Positions 24,075-37,063 of a stretch of DNA of 64,000 nucleotides are shown piece by piece. The notes beneath the pieces were generated by a model. That model saw only the letters and a list, made by a program, of their open reading frames with translations. It was not told the DNA's origin and ran no database searches. The stretch covers positions 248,001 to 312,000 of the forward strand of contig JAQJVL010000324.1 of NCBI GenBank assembly GCA_035578905.1, in the 5' to 3' direction. Numbering within the stretch: the first letter of the stretch is position 1; every line of letters begins with the position of its first letter. The translations under genes and the position numbers were made by a program. This DNA comes from Stictocephala bisonia. Its lineage: Eukaryota; Arthropoda; Insecta; Hemiptera; Membracidae.

Positions 24075-24565
24075 GTATGAGTCGACGGGTGGGCCAATAC
24101 CACTAAACGTTTATGAGGGGGTCAATACCACTACACGAGTATGGGTCGGCGGGTGTGTCAATACCACTAAACGATTATGGGGTGGGTCAATACCACTGCA
24201 CGAGTATGGGTCGGTGGAGGGTCAATATCACTGCACGTGTTTGGGGGGTGGGTTAATACCACTGCACGAGTATTGGTGGGCGGGTGGGTCAATACCACTG
24301 CACGTGTATGGGGAGTGGGTCAATACCACGGCACGAGTATGGGTCGGCGGGGTGGTCAATACCAGTGCACGTGTTTGGGGGGTGGGTCAATACTAGGTAC
24401 TGCACGAGTACAGGTGGGTGGGCTGGTCAATACCACTGCACGAGTATTGGTGGGCGGGTGGGTCAATACCACCACACGTGTATGGGGGTGGGTCAATACC
24501 ACTGCACGAGTATGGGTCGGCGGGGGGGTCAATACCACTGCACGTGTATGGGGGGTGGGTCATCA
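24075..24565. repeat. G-rich minisatellite with alternating units
   Basis: Units of about 28-37 bp share GGGTCAATACCACTGCACG. They tend to alternate between an ...AGTATGGGTCGGCGG form and a ...TGTATGGGGGG form, so the working period is a dimer of roughly 60-70 bp. The strand is strongly G-rich over T-rich. Open frames in all three plus frames are repeat artefacts. Confidence 0.93.
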
Positions 24566-26089
24566 TATGACCGCTGTACTGACTCTCAGTTTGACTTCAA
24601 GCTCAGTTGGAGATTGAAATTTAGTCCTTGAATTACATAGTGTGAAACCAACCGTATGGAATATTTAAACATTATTTTAATAATGTATAATTAAAAACTG
24701 TATAAAACTGTACGATTGAAAGAAAACTATAAATTGGGAAATAACAGCATCATTTCTTTTAGAATGAAATAGAAGTAAAAATTAATAACTATCTTTTTAA
24801 AAGTATTTCTTCTGTAAAGAAAAGAAACGAAATAATGAAAATACACGAAAAAGATTTTAAACAAGTCACAGCATATAAATGAAACCAGGCCATTATCCTG
24901 TAGTACAGCAACTGATTATCTAATTGATAATATTTGGCCCAGCAACGTTTCTGCGGACCATGTCGCTGGACAGATCGTCATGCCTATAAAGCGAACGTAA
25001 GACGGACAATAAAACCCCGAATTGATGACGACAGTAAGTGCTCCCAACCCTCGGCCAGTACTAAAACCTAAACCATCACCCGAAATAACATTTGGCCCAA
25101 ACAAGTCTATGAGCTCGCTGGTCTGCGATGCATATAAATGGTCACTTGCTGCTGCATTCCTGCTCCATCCTCACCCGGACACGTGTACAACCCGAGGACA
25201 ATCGGCTGGAGTATCCTTCCAACATACTGATTCACGAATATTGTTCTTACAAGTTCGTTTAACTGGTTTTTGGAAAAGCTGTTTCATTCAAGGTGAAAAC
25301 AATATAAACCTTTATTATAAGATTTAGATAACACTATTTGAGAGATTGATTTTATTCAATCCGAGCCAAAAATATAATTCTTCATTTTTTTAAACTTTAA
25401 TTCACAAAGTAAATGTTATCGTGGGCTGGGAAGCCAGTAAGCACGTTCTTAGACAAGATGGATGGTCGAGAGAAGTGTCTCCACAGGGAAAACGTCAGTG
25501 ATAGAATATTCCGAATCCTTCGTACTAAAATGTCCATTGCAATTCTTCTTCTTCAGGTGTTTTAAAAATGAAAATTACTATGTTTATAACTCTAATTTAT
25601 AAATATAATAAATACATTATCATATCCGTATATTATTCTTGATAAATAAATAAAAGCTTTTTGACAACACTGATAAGGATATTTCATGGTTGGCTTTATA
25701 ACATATTTAACTATAAATTAGTTTATATCAACGACTTCTCTGCGAAGTTAAGTTCCAGCTCCTTCTGGCGGGAATCTGCAATGGGAGTTAAGAGACGTAA
25801 TTTAATGTTTAAAGAGGAAGCACTTCATTGCAAAGAGCTAGGCCTACTACCAACCCATCGTTTCGTAATAGTGCAATCTTCGTCTTCACGTATCATCGAG
25901 TTGGTCTCCAGAACATGTTGAGGTGGCACTTAATTTCGTGTGCAGATTTTAGCTATAAACTAGATGAATTATAGTGACACTTATTATTTTCGGTCTAGAA
26001 CCAAGTTTTCAATATATTGGAATTAAGAAGAATTACATTTCTTATCCATTTTTTAATCTTGGCTGGACTCCCATTGACTGTGACACTAT
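24566..26089. other. Spacer, no gene seen
   Basis: A GC-richer patch at 24930-25240 is open on both strands, but neither translation resembles a known domain. Nothing else is supported. Confidence 0.4.
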
Positions 26090-27315
26090 AACATGAGTCT
26101 ATACCACGTAATCCTGTCCTTGCTGGATCTAAGTGACTCTACAATAAGAGTCTGTACCACTAATCCTATCCTTGTTAGACTGAAGTAACATTACAATTAG
26201 AGTCTCTAACACGTAATGCTGTACTAGCTTGATTGAAGTAACACTATAATAAGGGTCTATAACAAGTAATCCCACCCATTCTGAATTGAAGTGACACTAC
26301 ATTAAGAGTCTACAATACGTAATCCTATCCTTGTCGTGCTGAAGCGACACTATATTAAGAGTCTATAATACGTAATCTATCCTTGTTGTGTTGAAGTGAC
26401 ACTACATTAAGAGTCTATAATACGTAATATATCCTTGTTGTGTTCAAGTAACACTACATTAAGAGTCTATAATACCATTGATTTTATAAACAAATAGATT
26501 TCCCATCCAATGTTAAATTTTGAGTCTCAAAATATCAGCTGTTTTTGTGGTCCATTGTGGAGCGCTAGTGTAGCTCCATGTAAATGTAATGCAGTTTAAA
26601 ACAGCTGTGGTAGCGGGCCACACAAACTAACAAAATTACTGCCACAAATATTCCTATTAGATGGTTTATCTATTTTAGGTGTATATAATCAATGATAATA
26701 CGTAATCTATCCTTGTTGTGTTGAAGTGACACTACATTAAGAGTCTATAATACGTAATCTATCCTTGTTGTGATCAAGTGACACTACAATAAGAATCTGT
26801 AACACGTAATTCTATCCTTGCTGTGTTCAAGTGACACTACAATAAGAATCTGTAACACGTAATTCTGTCCTTGCTGTGTTCAAGTGACACTACAATAAGA
26901 ATCTGTAACACGTAATTCAGTCCTTGCTGTGTTTTGTGACACTACATTAAGAGTCTATAATACGTAATCTATCCTTGTTGTGATCAAGTGACACTACAAT
27001 AAGAATCTGTAACCCGTAGTTATGCCCTTGCTGTGTTCAAATGACACTACAATAAGAATCTGTAACACGTAATTCTGTCCTTGCTGTGTTCAAGTGACAC
27101 TACAATAAGAATCTGTAACACGTAATTCTGTCCTTGCTGTGTTCAAGTGACACTACAATAAGAATCTGTAACACGTAATTCTGCCCTTGCTGTGTTCAAG
27201 TGACACCACATTAAGAGTCTATAATACGTAATCCTATCCTTTTGTGTTGAAGTGACACTACAATAAGAGTGTGTAACAAGTTTAGTAATCCTGTCCTTGC
27301 TGTGTTGAAGTTATA
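26090..27315. repeat. 53-bp minisatellite interrupted by a MITE
   Basis: The unit includes AAGTGACACTACAATAAGA, ATCTGTAACACGTAATTCTG and TCCTTGCTGTGTT. Left units are diverged; those from 26780 to 27200 are nearly identical. The array is broken once by the 219-bp MITE at 26476-26694. Removing the MITE and one 7-bp duplicate restores a normal unit. Confidence 0.95.
26476..26694 (+). mobile_element. Palindromic MITE copy 1, 7-bp TSD, inside a minisatellite
   Basis: The ends CATTGATTTTATA and TATATAATCAATG are inverted repeats with one mismatch. The flanks carry a direct repeat ATAATAC (26469-26475 and 26695-26701). Neighbouring minisatellite units read TCTATAATACGTAATC uninterrupted, so the empty site is known from the array itself. 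The core GTTTTTGTGGTCC pairs imperfectly with GGGCCACACAAAC, so much of the body can fold back. There is no coding capacity. Confidence 0.9.
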
Positions 27316-28406
27316 CCAAAGCAGAGTCAATCTCACTTATTTATTGGTTTTGATATCCATGTTAATCACTTATTTGATTGATTAATTTATAAGACTATTT
27401 TTTGTAAAAGTATTTCACATATTCGATATTGAAACATTCATACGTCTTATCTGACTAATTGATTAATTACTGATCAAAGTGACTTATGATAGATTCACGC
27501 ACAGTATTTCTTTGAGTTGTGTTGAGGTGTATGTTGATATTCCCCAGACCATAAAAAGGTGCCTTCTATACATTGGTGTGGATGGTTACAATATCCTTTG
27601 CTGTAATTTCTAACGCTATACTACAGATTCATTAATTTCCCGTATTTCTTCAAAGGAAAGTAAGGAATATATTTGGATTTTCCTTTATTATATTTAATCC
27701 TATGACATTTTGGAATGCCTCAAAATGTAATGCAAATTAAAATTAGTTCCTCTAATACTCCTACATCAATTTTGTCTAACAAAATCCAATAATTAAATGC
27801 AAGACCCGTTCTGATGAAGGCCGACGACCTAGGTAGGTAGGCACATGATTAACGGAAGTGCCCGACACAAAGAAGTGAGAAATTATCTGGTACAGGGCAG
27901 AGTGTGATGTTGTTTTAGGTCATTATTCCAAACAAGAGTTACTTAAAAATAATTTAGCAAATGGTATCCTCCAAACTTAGCATATCCTAATCGTAAGAAA
28001 ACGGGTTTGCATTTACTTAAATTACATAGATTCCATTTTCGGAGTTTATTGTAATAATATCTACGAACCACTTTAGATTGGAGGGCCTCATTAGGCTTGA
28101 CATTCAGACAATTACCAGGAAATGTAGCCTCCTAGACGTCACACACCACTATATAGACACTTGCGTGATTTCGTAAGACAGACAGAAAAGGCGACAAAGG
28201 AAGCCACCTTGTATGTATTAATTAAAGACCAAAAAGTGCCCAACAACGTTTTATGGACTTGATATATCCAACAACTTACAATCAAATAACATGGAATACA
28301 GCTATAGTCGATCACCGAGTCGTGGTAAAAGAGTTTGGGAATATTTTAACCGATAACTCATTGCTCCAAATATTTAAACCGGGTTAGTTAGGTTAACAGA
28401 TTTTCT
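27316..28406. other. Spacer, no gene seen
   Basis: No domain, RNA gene or structured repeat recognised. Confidence 0.4.
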
Positions 28407-28626
28407 TATTTATTTTATAACACACAGATAGATTTCTCACCCAATTTTAAATTTTATGTCTCAAATTATCTCATGTTTTTGTGGTCCATTGTGGAGCGCT
28501 AGTTAGTGTAGTCTCGTGTAAATTATGCAGTTTAAACCAGCTGTGGTAGAAAACCTCTAACTAAACAAATTACTAGCACAAATATTCCTACACATAAGAT
28601 ATATATTTGTGAGTAATAAAATATTG
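28407..28626 (+). mobile_element. Palindromic MITE copy 2 (diverged)
   Basis: Homologous to 26476-26694 through TTTTATAA, ATAGATTTC, TTTTTGTGGTCCATTGTGG, GAGCGCTAG, CAGCTGTGGTAG and CACAAATATTCCTA. Its length of 220 bp matches copy 1. Ends are diverged and no clear target duplication remains, so this is an older insertion. Confidence 0.8.
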
Positions 28627-30361
28627 AAGGCTCTTACAGCCTACAACCACAGACAACTATACCCAGATAGCTCACTGTATAGGGAAAAGTCGCGTTGTTT
28701 AAGGAGTTGGTAGGCAACACGCACAACAGTACAGAACCGTGGTTTTAGGATGCCATGTTGCCGCATTGAACTACCTTCCTCTCTTCCTACTTGGTGAACT
28801 GAACAATCTGGCAACGCTGCCCAGTTCACAGCTTCTCAACGCGCTTACACACTATATACGAAAAATTTGTTAACACTCTTCAGCATGGAAATGAGCCATC
28901 TGGGTAGAGTTAGTTATCTATGCTACAACCACTTCAATTCGTTCCTGAATTTGCTAACTGTACTGAAAAGTTACAAAATATATAATGTCAGTATTTGCGT
29001 TTACTAAAAAGTATATTGCAAATTTTTTGAATAAGTTTATTAAATTTAAAATTAGTTCAAATTACTGTACGACTTAGAAATAGCACTGCCATAGCAACAA
29101 AACATTTTGAAAGCAAAATTAATATAGAAAAAAAATAATAAATGAGTCCACTACGATAAACAATGCGCTATGACGCTACGATAATAGCGCTATGACGTCC
29201 ATTGACATTAATTAATAAATTACTTAAATGGAAATAATATAAGTAGCTAAAGTCTAAACTATAGATAAAACCAATTTCTTTAGGCGTTTTACTCTAAAAT
29301 ATGTATAAATTATAACTTTTAAGACATGTTACGTTGGATTGGGAGCGTATATGCAGTTTGGGTCCTTAAGTTTTATCTTGCTTTGTGGCCTATGAAATAA
29401 ACTGTGCACACTGACTTATTATTTTAGATGCAATAACATATCGTAATATGTAACAAGATAACGTCACAAAAAACATTTTTGTTCTTTTTATAGTTAATTT
29501 GTTTTTTAATACTGACTTTTGAGGTGTAAAGTAAAAATAAGTGAAATGATCAATCATTCATACGACACTACCATTTCGATTTTTGTCATAGTGAAAGGAT
29601 GATGTTTTAAAAGGCGATTTAAAAGGTGAAAAAGGAAGAGTAGTAGTGATTAAATTATTGAACTTCATTGATAACTGCGAACTTTACAATAGTATGCGTA
29701 ATCCTGTTTGTAGTGGGTTTCAGCCAAGATTGTACGGACTCTCTATGTACCTCGTCTCAGATTGTAGTCGGACAATCGCTCATTAGAGCCTTGTCTTGAG
29801 ATGTGAGCTCATTACGTTTGTCATTAGCAGGGTACGTGAGTCCAGACATACAGTCATTAGTGAAATAGAAAATTGGATCACTTTCATATGTTTGTTGTGG
29901 ATATTAATTATTTGTCCGATTAACTCTGACCAGCAGCCACATCCTGTTGCACTACTAGTAGCTCCGTGTTTCATATACGAAAAATTAACACTTTACACCT
30001 TGTCTGATTACACAGTAACTAAGTAATGATCATTAAGAACATTAAAAGTAAAACATAAAATGGCTATTTAACCACTCACGTCACACAACACCACCTTATT
30101 ACAATATGAGTACAAAAATGTACAAAGTTTAATTTACCTTTAATTTAAGTAGTTTAAGTTCTTCTTCATCTTCTATTAATCCATGTCGGAGTCGAACAAA
30201 TTTTGAAATTGGTCAACCAGTTAACCCCTTAGTTGAAGCAACTATTACATTTGAAGTAAATACATACGACAATTCTTAGCAATTCAATAACATTAAAATC
30301 TACTTCAAATTAATATAGTAAATAATAATCACTTACTAAAAATGTTTAACTTTAATCAATT
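28627..30361. other. Spacer, no gene seen
   Basis: AT-rich apart from 28640-28850. Frames at 28641-28829 and 29783-30026 have no recognisable domain. A TATGACG / GATAATAGCGCTATGACG duplication lies near 29165-29200. Confidence 0.4.
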
Positions 30362-30368
30362 ATACAAC

Positions 30369-30542
30369 CCTTAGTTATATAATTACTTAAAAATAGATAT
30401 CTCATCAAATAGAAAGATTTGTGCCAATAATTTTGTTAGTGAGGTTCTACAGCTATTGTTCCACAATGGACCACAAAAACAGCTGATCATTCGATACACA
30501 ACATTTAACATTACATCTGTTTGTGTCATTATAAAATTAGTG
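30369..30542 (-). mobile_element. Palindromic MITE copy 3, internally deleted, 7-bp TSD
   Basis: Same family as 26476-26694 in inverse orientation, with the shared core CAGCTGTTTTTGTGGTCC and CACAAAT.TT.CTATT. It is 174 bp because about 45 bp of the middle is missing. Terminal repeats CACTAATTTTATA and CCTTAGTTATATA match the family. The flanks are an exact ATACAAC direct repeat (30362-30368 and 30543-30549). This second independent 7-bp duplication supports 7 bp as the real TSD length of the family. Confidence 0.88.
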
Positions 30543-30549
30543 ATACAAC

Positions 30550-31312
30550 TTGGTCTAATTATGTATATAAGCACGACGAATACATCTAAAAAATTTCTTC
30601 AAAACATTATTAATTACACAGGAGTGATGAAAAAGAGTGAAGCACAAATCTGCATAGTTAAAGTTGGGCACCGCTAGAAGTACGTGCATATGTATGTACT
30701 CCAGCTAAGTACAGCTCATCCATAGAACTGTGCAAACTGCCTGAGCACGATTGAATGTGAATGAAATGGAAAGTACAAACGAAATGTACGTCCGTGTACG
30801 TCATAGGGTAGACAGTTCTAGGGTAGAGATGGCAGGTTACAAGGAGGCATAACCACAAAGCAGGCCTAATGGTGCGTGAAGTCCCTCTATTGGAGGGTCC
30901 CCAGAGCCATACTAGATAACCGGTTACAAAGAGACACAGCATTGCAGATCTTGCTTAAGAACAATGGTTGAAATGTGGTTAATTCTTTAAATATTTTTTG
31001 TCGCTTTATAGAATATATACGAAACTGAGTACAGTTCTTACAACCAGCTTGAATTCCATAATTTGTCGGTGAGTTAAAAAAATTTAAATTCAATAAACAA
31101 ATCTATAAAATGTTGAAAATCGGGTAACTTATCCAAAGTTTCTACACTATAAAAGAACTCACTTTTTTTAAGATTCAAAAGGTAATTTTCGAAACAGTTT
31201 CGAAAGAGCAGTTTTGTGTATAATTATCCCGCTCGATTAGAGATTGAAATACTTATTAATGAGGATTCCGTTAATGATAAAAGCTTTATGTCCGCCAACT
31301 GGCATCATTTTC
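30550..31312. other. Spacer, no gene seen
   Basis: Short frames at 30658-31093 have no recognisable domain. Confidence 0.4.
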
Positions 31313-32322
31313 GGATTATAGGACCCGTTCGTGGAGACAGCTGTCCAGAATTTTACAAGAACGATGTTCATTGTACTATACAATCTACATAATACGTGAT
31401 TATAGGACCCGTTCGTGGAGACAGTTGTCCCGAATGTTACAAGAACGACGTTCTTTGTACTATACAATCTACATAATACGTGATTATAGGACCCGTTCGT
31501 GGAGACAGCTGTCCCGAATGTTACAAGAACGACGTTCATTGTACTATACAATCTACATAATACGTGATTATAGGACCCGTTCGTGGAGACAGCTGTCCCG
31601 AATGTTACAAGAACGACGTTCATTGTACTAGACAATCTACATAATACGTGATTATAGGACCCGTTCGTGAAGACAGCTGTCCCGAATGTTACAAGAACGA
31701 CGTTCATTGTACTAGACAATCTACATAATACGTGATTATAGGACCCGTTCGTGGAGACAGCTGTCCCGAATGTTACAAGAACGACGTTCATTGTACTAGA
31801 CAATCTACATAATACGTGATTATAGGACCCGTTCGTGGAGACAGCTGTCCCGAATGTTACAAGAACGACGTTCATTGTACTAGACAATCTACATAATACG
31901 TGATTATAGGACCCGTTCGTGGAGACAGCTGTCCCGAATGTTACAAGAACGACGTTCATTGTACTAGACAATCTACATAATACGTGATTATAGGACCCGT
32001 TCGTGGAGACAGCTGTCCCGAATGTTACAAGAACGACGTTCATTGTACTATACAATCTACATAATACGTGATTATAGGACCCGTTCGTGGAGACAGCTGT
32101 CCCGAATGTTACAAGAACGACGTTCATTGTACTATACAATCTACATAATACGTGTTTATAAGACCCGTTCGTGGAGACAGCTGTCCCGAATGTTACAAGA
32201 ACGACGTTCATTGTACTATACAATCTACATAATACGTGTTTATAAGACCCGTTCGTGGAGACAGCTGTCCGGAATGTTACAAGAACGACGTTCATTGTAC
32301 TATACAATCTACATAATACATG
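31313..32322. repeat. 84-bp minisatellite, 12 copies
   Basis: The unit includes GGACCCGTTCGTGGAGACAG, TGTCCCGAATGTTACAAGAA, CGACGTTCATTGTACTA and CAATCTACATAATACGTG. 84 bp is exactly 28 codons and the unit has no stop in one minus frame. The array therefore reads as a 371-codon open frame there, and partly in a plus frame. Units are highly alike; edge units differ most. I see no start context, splice sites or family to suggest it is translated. Confidence 0.97.
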
Positions 32323-32781
32323 TTTTTTTAGTTTCATTATCATTATTTTCATCAGTTATTTGACAGAGTTTTAACTTCAGTGCTTCCCTGTCATCGCGAT
32401 TAGGTTTCAACTGATTTGTTGCTGATGTGAATAGAGTATTTAGAACAAAGAACTATGTTTTTGATCAAAATTTCAGATATTTAATAAAAGTTACTTTAAT
32501 CAAGTTCAATTGGAGAAGAATTTTAATATTACGCATTCCATATCAAAAGAAACTTATAAAATGTACAAAATCTTATCAACTTCAAAGTGTTTTAAAATAA
32601 ATGTTACAATCTCTTCTCATGTTAGCTTATTTTATACAAGCTGACAATTACTAATTAGTTTAATAATTTTTTGAGTTTTTCAACAAAGCCTTCAATATAT
32701 CTTATCGCAATTATTCTGGCGTTTTATTACTTTTTTACATATATATTTGTAAAAAAGTAATAAAAAAAAAAAATATATATA

Positions 32782-32833
<52 letters not shown>

Positions 32834-33026
32834 AATATATTTTTAACAGATTCAATAGAATTTAATAAATAATAGATGGACAATTTAGATAAATAGGCAA
32901 TATCTTGCTTGCCGTATCTCCAATTTCAACTTTTATGGCACACTGCCTTCAAATACAACTCGATTGGTGTTTCTGAGGTCATATCTAAATAACATTTAAA
33001 ACCTTGTACATTTATGGTGTAATATG
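32323..33026. other. AT-rich spacer with perfect inverted repeat and (TA)n
   Basis: A 17-bp perfect inverted repeat (TTTTATTACTTTTTTAC at 32722-32738 with its complement at 32749-32765) is followed by a (TA)n tract at about 32773-32830. The minus frame across the TA tract is an artefact. Confidence 0.7.
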
Positions 33027-34118
33027 TATAGGCTCTGACCTACTGTATCCACCAGTACACGTCTTTATCAATACTTTACGACAGTCCATGATCAAATAGG
33101 TTTCATACTTTATGACAGTCCTTGATCAAGTAGACTTCATAACTCAGATTTCTTTGACAGTACAAGACTTGCTCTGATCAACTGTATCCATCAGTACACA
33201 TCTTCGGTCCATGATCAATTATGTTTCATATAACTCTGACTTCCTTGACAGTACAAGACTTGCTCTGATCAACTGTATCCACCAGTACACATCTTTTTCA
33301 ATACTTTACGACGGTCCATGATCAATTATGTTTCATATAATTCTGACTTCCTTGACAGTACAAGACTTGCTCTGATCAACTGTATCCACCAGTACACATC
33401 TTTGTCAATACTTTACGACGGTCCATGATCAATTATGTTTCATAACTCTGACTTCCTTGACAGTCAAGACTTACTCTGATCTACTGTATCCATCAGTACA
33501 CATCTTTGTCAATACTTTACGACAGTCCATGATCAAATATGTTTCATACTTTACGACGGTCCTTGATCAAGTAGACTTCAAAACTCAGACTTCCTTGACA
33601 GTACAAGACTTGCTCTGATCAACTGTATCCACCAGTACACCTCTTTATCAATACTTTACGACGGTCCATGATCAATTATGTTTCATTACTCTGACTTACT
33701 TGACAGTACAAGACTTGCTCTGACCTACAGTATCCACCAGTACACATCTTTGTCAATACTTTACGACGGTCCATGATCAATTATGTTTCATAATTCAGAC
33801 TTCTTTGTCAGTACAAGACTTGCTCTGATCTACTGTATCCATCAGTACACATCTTTGTCAATACTTTACGACGGTCCATGATCAATTATGTTTCATTACT
33901 CTGACTTACTTGACAGTACAAGACTTGCTCTGATCAACTGTATCCACCAGTACACCTCTTTATCAATACTTTACGACGGTCCATGATCAATTATGTTTCA
34001 TTTACTCTGACTTCCTTGACAGTACAAGACTTGCTCTGATCTACTGTATCCATCAGTACACATCTTTGTCAATACTTTACGACGGTCCATGATCAAGTAG
34101 GTTTCATAAATAAGACTT
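33027..34118. repeat. About 105-bp minisatellite, about 10 copies
   Basis: The unit includes ACTTCCTTGACAGTACAAGA, CTTGCTCTGATCAACTGTAT, CCACCAGTACACATC and CTTTACGACGGTCCATGATC. Some units are shortened or carry an extra CATACTTTACGACAG segment (33100-33140, 33540-33570), so length varies. Variants (CATCAG versus CCACCAG, CTTACTTGAC versus CTTCCTTGAC) alternate in the central part. Confidence 0.94.
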
Positions 34119-37054
34119 TCCTGATATATTATACTATGTCCATATTGAAGTAGTTGGTCATAACTAAGACTTGTTCAACACTAGGAAGGAGTCTGTTTTG
34201 TAATGTAATGTATATTTGCCCACACCTTTGACAAATATATAGATTCAACGTTTGATTCTTACTATTTAAGTCAACTAATTCAAATGTTCTAAGAGGCCTT
34301 TCAGAACATTTTTAGAATTTATAACGAACCACAGGATTGTGGTTAAAGTCATAAGTACAACTTGCAACATTGAACATGTTTTCGTGTAATTACTATCATG
34401 AGTCTTATCTTTGAGCTGAGTAAGTAGTTGGTAATTGAGATTAAAAGAACTGTTTATTTGAGAGTTATATTTAGAACCTAAATACTGTGAATAAATGTTG
34501 GTATAATTATTTTCTTAGCTGATATTTTGTTCAGAGCTAAAGCTATATTACACAGAAAATCTTCTTTTAAATTCAGTAAAATGCGTAATTTATCTATGGT
34601 TCATTTTATCTTACTTTCTTGAAATTATTGTTCGATTACAAGGATGGTAAAATTCCCTAATTGCTTTCTAATGGAAATTATTGAATCATTCTTCTCCTTG
34701 TCTCCCTGGAAAGGCCGAGCTGATGATTCAGTTCGTTCTCCGAGGCTATGGCGTGAGTGTAAATACTGCAAGAAGTGAGGTGCTATTATGTGGGCTACAG
34801 TCGAAATACCGGCCCGTGATATGTAAATCCACTTATGCCGTTCAGCGGCATTCTTGCGGCCCGGTCCGGTCCGGCATGCCCCAAGGCGCGCAATTGCTGG
34901 CCCAGGACCGTCCACACACGTGTTGTACAGACAATGCCAATTGGCCTTCGACATTCGAAACCTCCAATGTTTCTTCAATCCTGTAAAGATTTAAAAAAAT
35001 GTAAATTCTTTTGCATTATGCGTAAAGTTTGGACGTAAATTCTCTCAACAATATGCAGCTACGTTATTTGCCTGAAACTCTACCCATCATACACGACAGA
35101 ATTATGGTTTAATAATATCATCAGCCCACCTTATATAACTAGGTGGTGACCATCTCACTTTTATAATGTCTTATAAATGTGACTGTTGAAAAACGATAAA
35201 AACAATATAAAAACACTGATTTAATTAATAATTATAATTATTATACTTTTGATTAAAGCACAACCACCTTCAAGTAACTAAATAATCATATATTTACATT
35301 CGACTGTTTCATGTCTAATTGTAGATGGATGTCAATAGCAAAAGTTAAATTTTGAAACCTATTAATGGCTTTTGTCAATAAATGTAACAAATTATGTAAA
35401 GTACCGGGAGACCGAGCTTCGCTCAGTTGAATTTTGCAAAATGAAGAGGTAGCATTTTGCAAACCCAGAGGATCCTGAGGATCATTTGTTGTTGCTCTAC
35501 CTTGTAGGTTATTAATTAATTTCGTTTCTGAGGACTTCCGCGTTTACCTTTAGCCCTTTAGTGAACTCGGCCTGCGGCCTCACCAAGGCACTCTGCTACA
35601 GTTCCATTTGTGGATCTCGGCATGTCGCCTCGTGAGTAAGATCGGACTAAGGTCTCGAAAGTATGATATCCTTTTCTAAAATCTGATGTATGTTAGTAAT
35701 TAAGAGGGTCAAATTCCTTTAGCTGCCCGCCAATCCAAACTTTTTTCTATTACCGAATATCCATAAAGGAGATATGAAAGATGTTGCAGGACGTATTAAA
35801 TACTCATTATACAATATATCCTAAGCGCTTTCTCCACATAAACTCACAAAGATATTGTGTAGGTTAGGTTGCAGGAAAGTCCTTTAATTACAAATAAAGC
35901 TAATAACAACATGTTCTTGTAAATATATAAGTAGTTTAGGTAGTTATTGGTATAGAAAAAGATTGGGTTTGGCGGCCAGCAAAGGAATTTGACCATTCAG
36001 AAACAAATACATTAGTTTTTTTGATCATATTTTTTATTTAGGGACGGGGAAGCAGATCTCTTAAATGTTGTCTCTTCCAAAATGTAATGGTATAATCTGA
36101 TTTAGGAGGTAAATACATATAGTTTGATACCCCACTTTCTGTTAGAAGTCGATAACATAGGGCGTGTAGGAGAATCTGGGTCAGAAATCAGAATTTTCCC
36201 ATAGTTGAGACTGGTGCCAATTGGTTTCGCGAGGTCGGACAAAAAAAATAAATGAAAATCCTTGGAGCCAAAAAAATTTCTTCCGGGCGTGGCTATTTTA
36301 GATGATAAAATAACAATATTTAGATCATCGAAAAGTAATATATCATACATTGGATAAAAACAAAATATCCAACACAATTTCAGGCTGGTTTGACGTAGGA
36401 AATTTTATTTTTTGATTATCAGACTTTCTAAACATGTCATGGTTAGGTAAATGATAACCACTCTCCACAGAGAATTTCAACAAAAATCACTAAATTGAAG
36501 TGAGTGGCTGTGGTTCTCGTTACATCTTCACGAAAGTAAACACAATTACCGACCAGCAACTCTCCCGCTAAATGCGCAATCAGCTGTAAGGCGGGAAAAT
36601 CCATGGCACCGCTCCGTTCTGCGTCAAACCTGATTAACTTCAAGGACCCGTAAGAAATCTAGCTGACAGAAAGAGAAATCATTAATCTTTACTTAGCTTT
36701 GAACACATTCGCGTTGGCACTATTTTCGTCTAGGCCTCTTACATAATCACGATTAACTGGAGCAACGGAAATTAATTCGGCTGATTTTTCCGCTCTGACT
36801 TGTTCCTAAATTTGTAATGCTAAATACAGTTGCAATAGATGTGATCCAGATGTTAGATATTTGTGACATTGGTATATTAAGTTGACGACGGCAAAGTGGT
36901 TGCTATCAAATTAGGACTGATTAAGAAAGTCTTCAGTGGCCACAAATTGAAGAAGAACGATGTGTATTTCCACGTAATTATGATTTTGATTAAGCTTTTA
37001 TTACTATTATACTTATTGGTTTGGAATCTTTTTCGGAATGTCCCAGCATATGGT
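34119..37054. other. Spacer with GC-rich patches, no gene supported
   Basis: A patch at 34710-34960 is GC-richer and open on both strands but matches no domain I know. At 35400-35640 small hairpins GAGCTTCGCTC and GGCCTGCGGCC occur in sequence that looks like repeat DNA. A patch at 36470-36650 is also GC-richer. No exon structure is convincing. Confidence 0.4.
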
Positions 37055-37063
37055 AAAGATTGT

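Noticed and set aside
24073..24631. Several overlapping glycine- and valine-rich open frames
   Set aside because: All three plus frames and one minus frame are open because the G-rich minisatellite lacks stops. This is not evidence of a gene.
34690..34980. Homology between the GC-rich patches at 34.7-35.0 kb and 56.45-56.6 kb
   Set aside because: They share only GGTCCGGCATG; the surrounding sequence does not align.
36102..36377. A 91-codon minus open frame
   Set aside because: Hydrophobic and mixed composition with no recognisable domain, and AT-rich DNA gives frames this long by chance.
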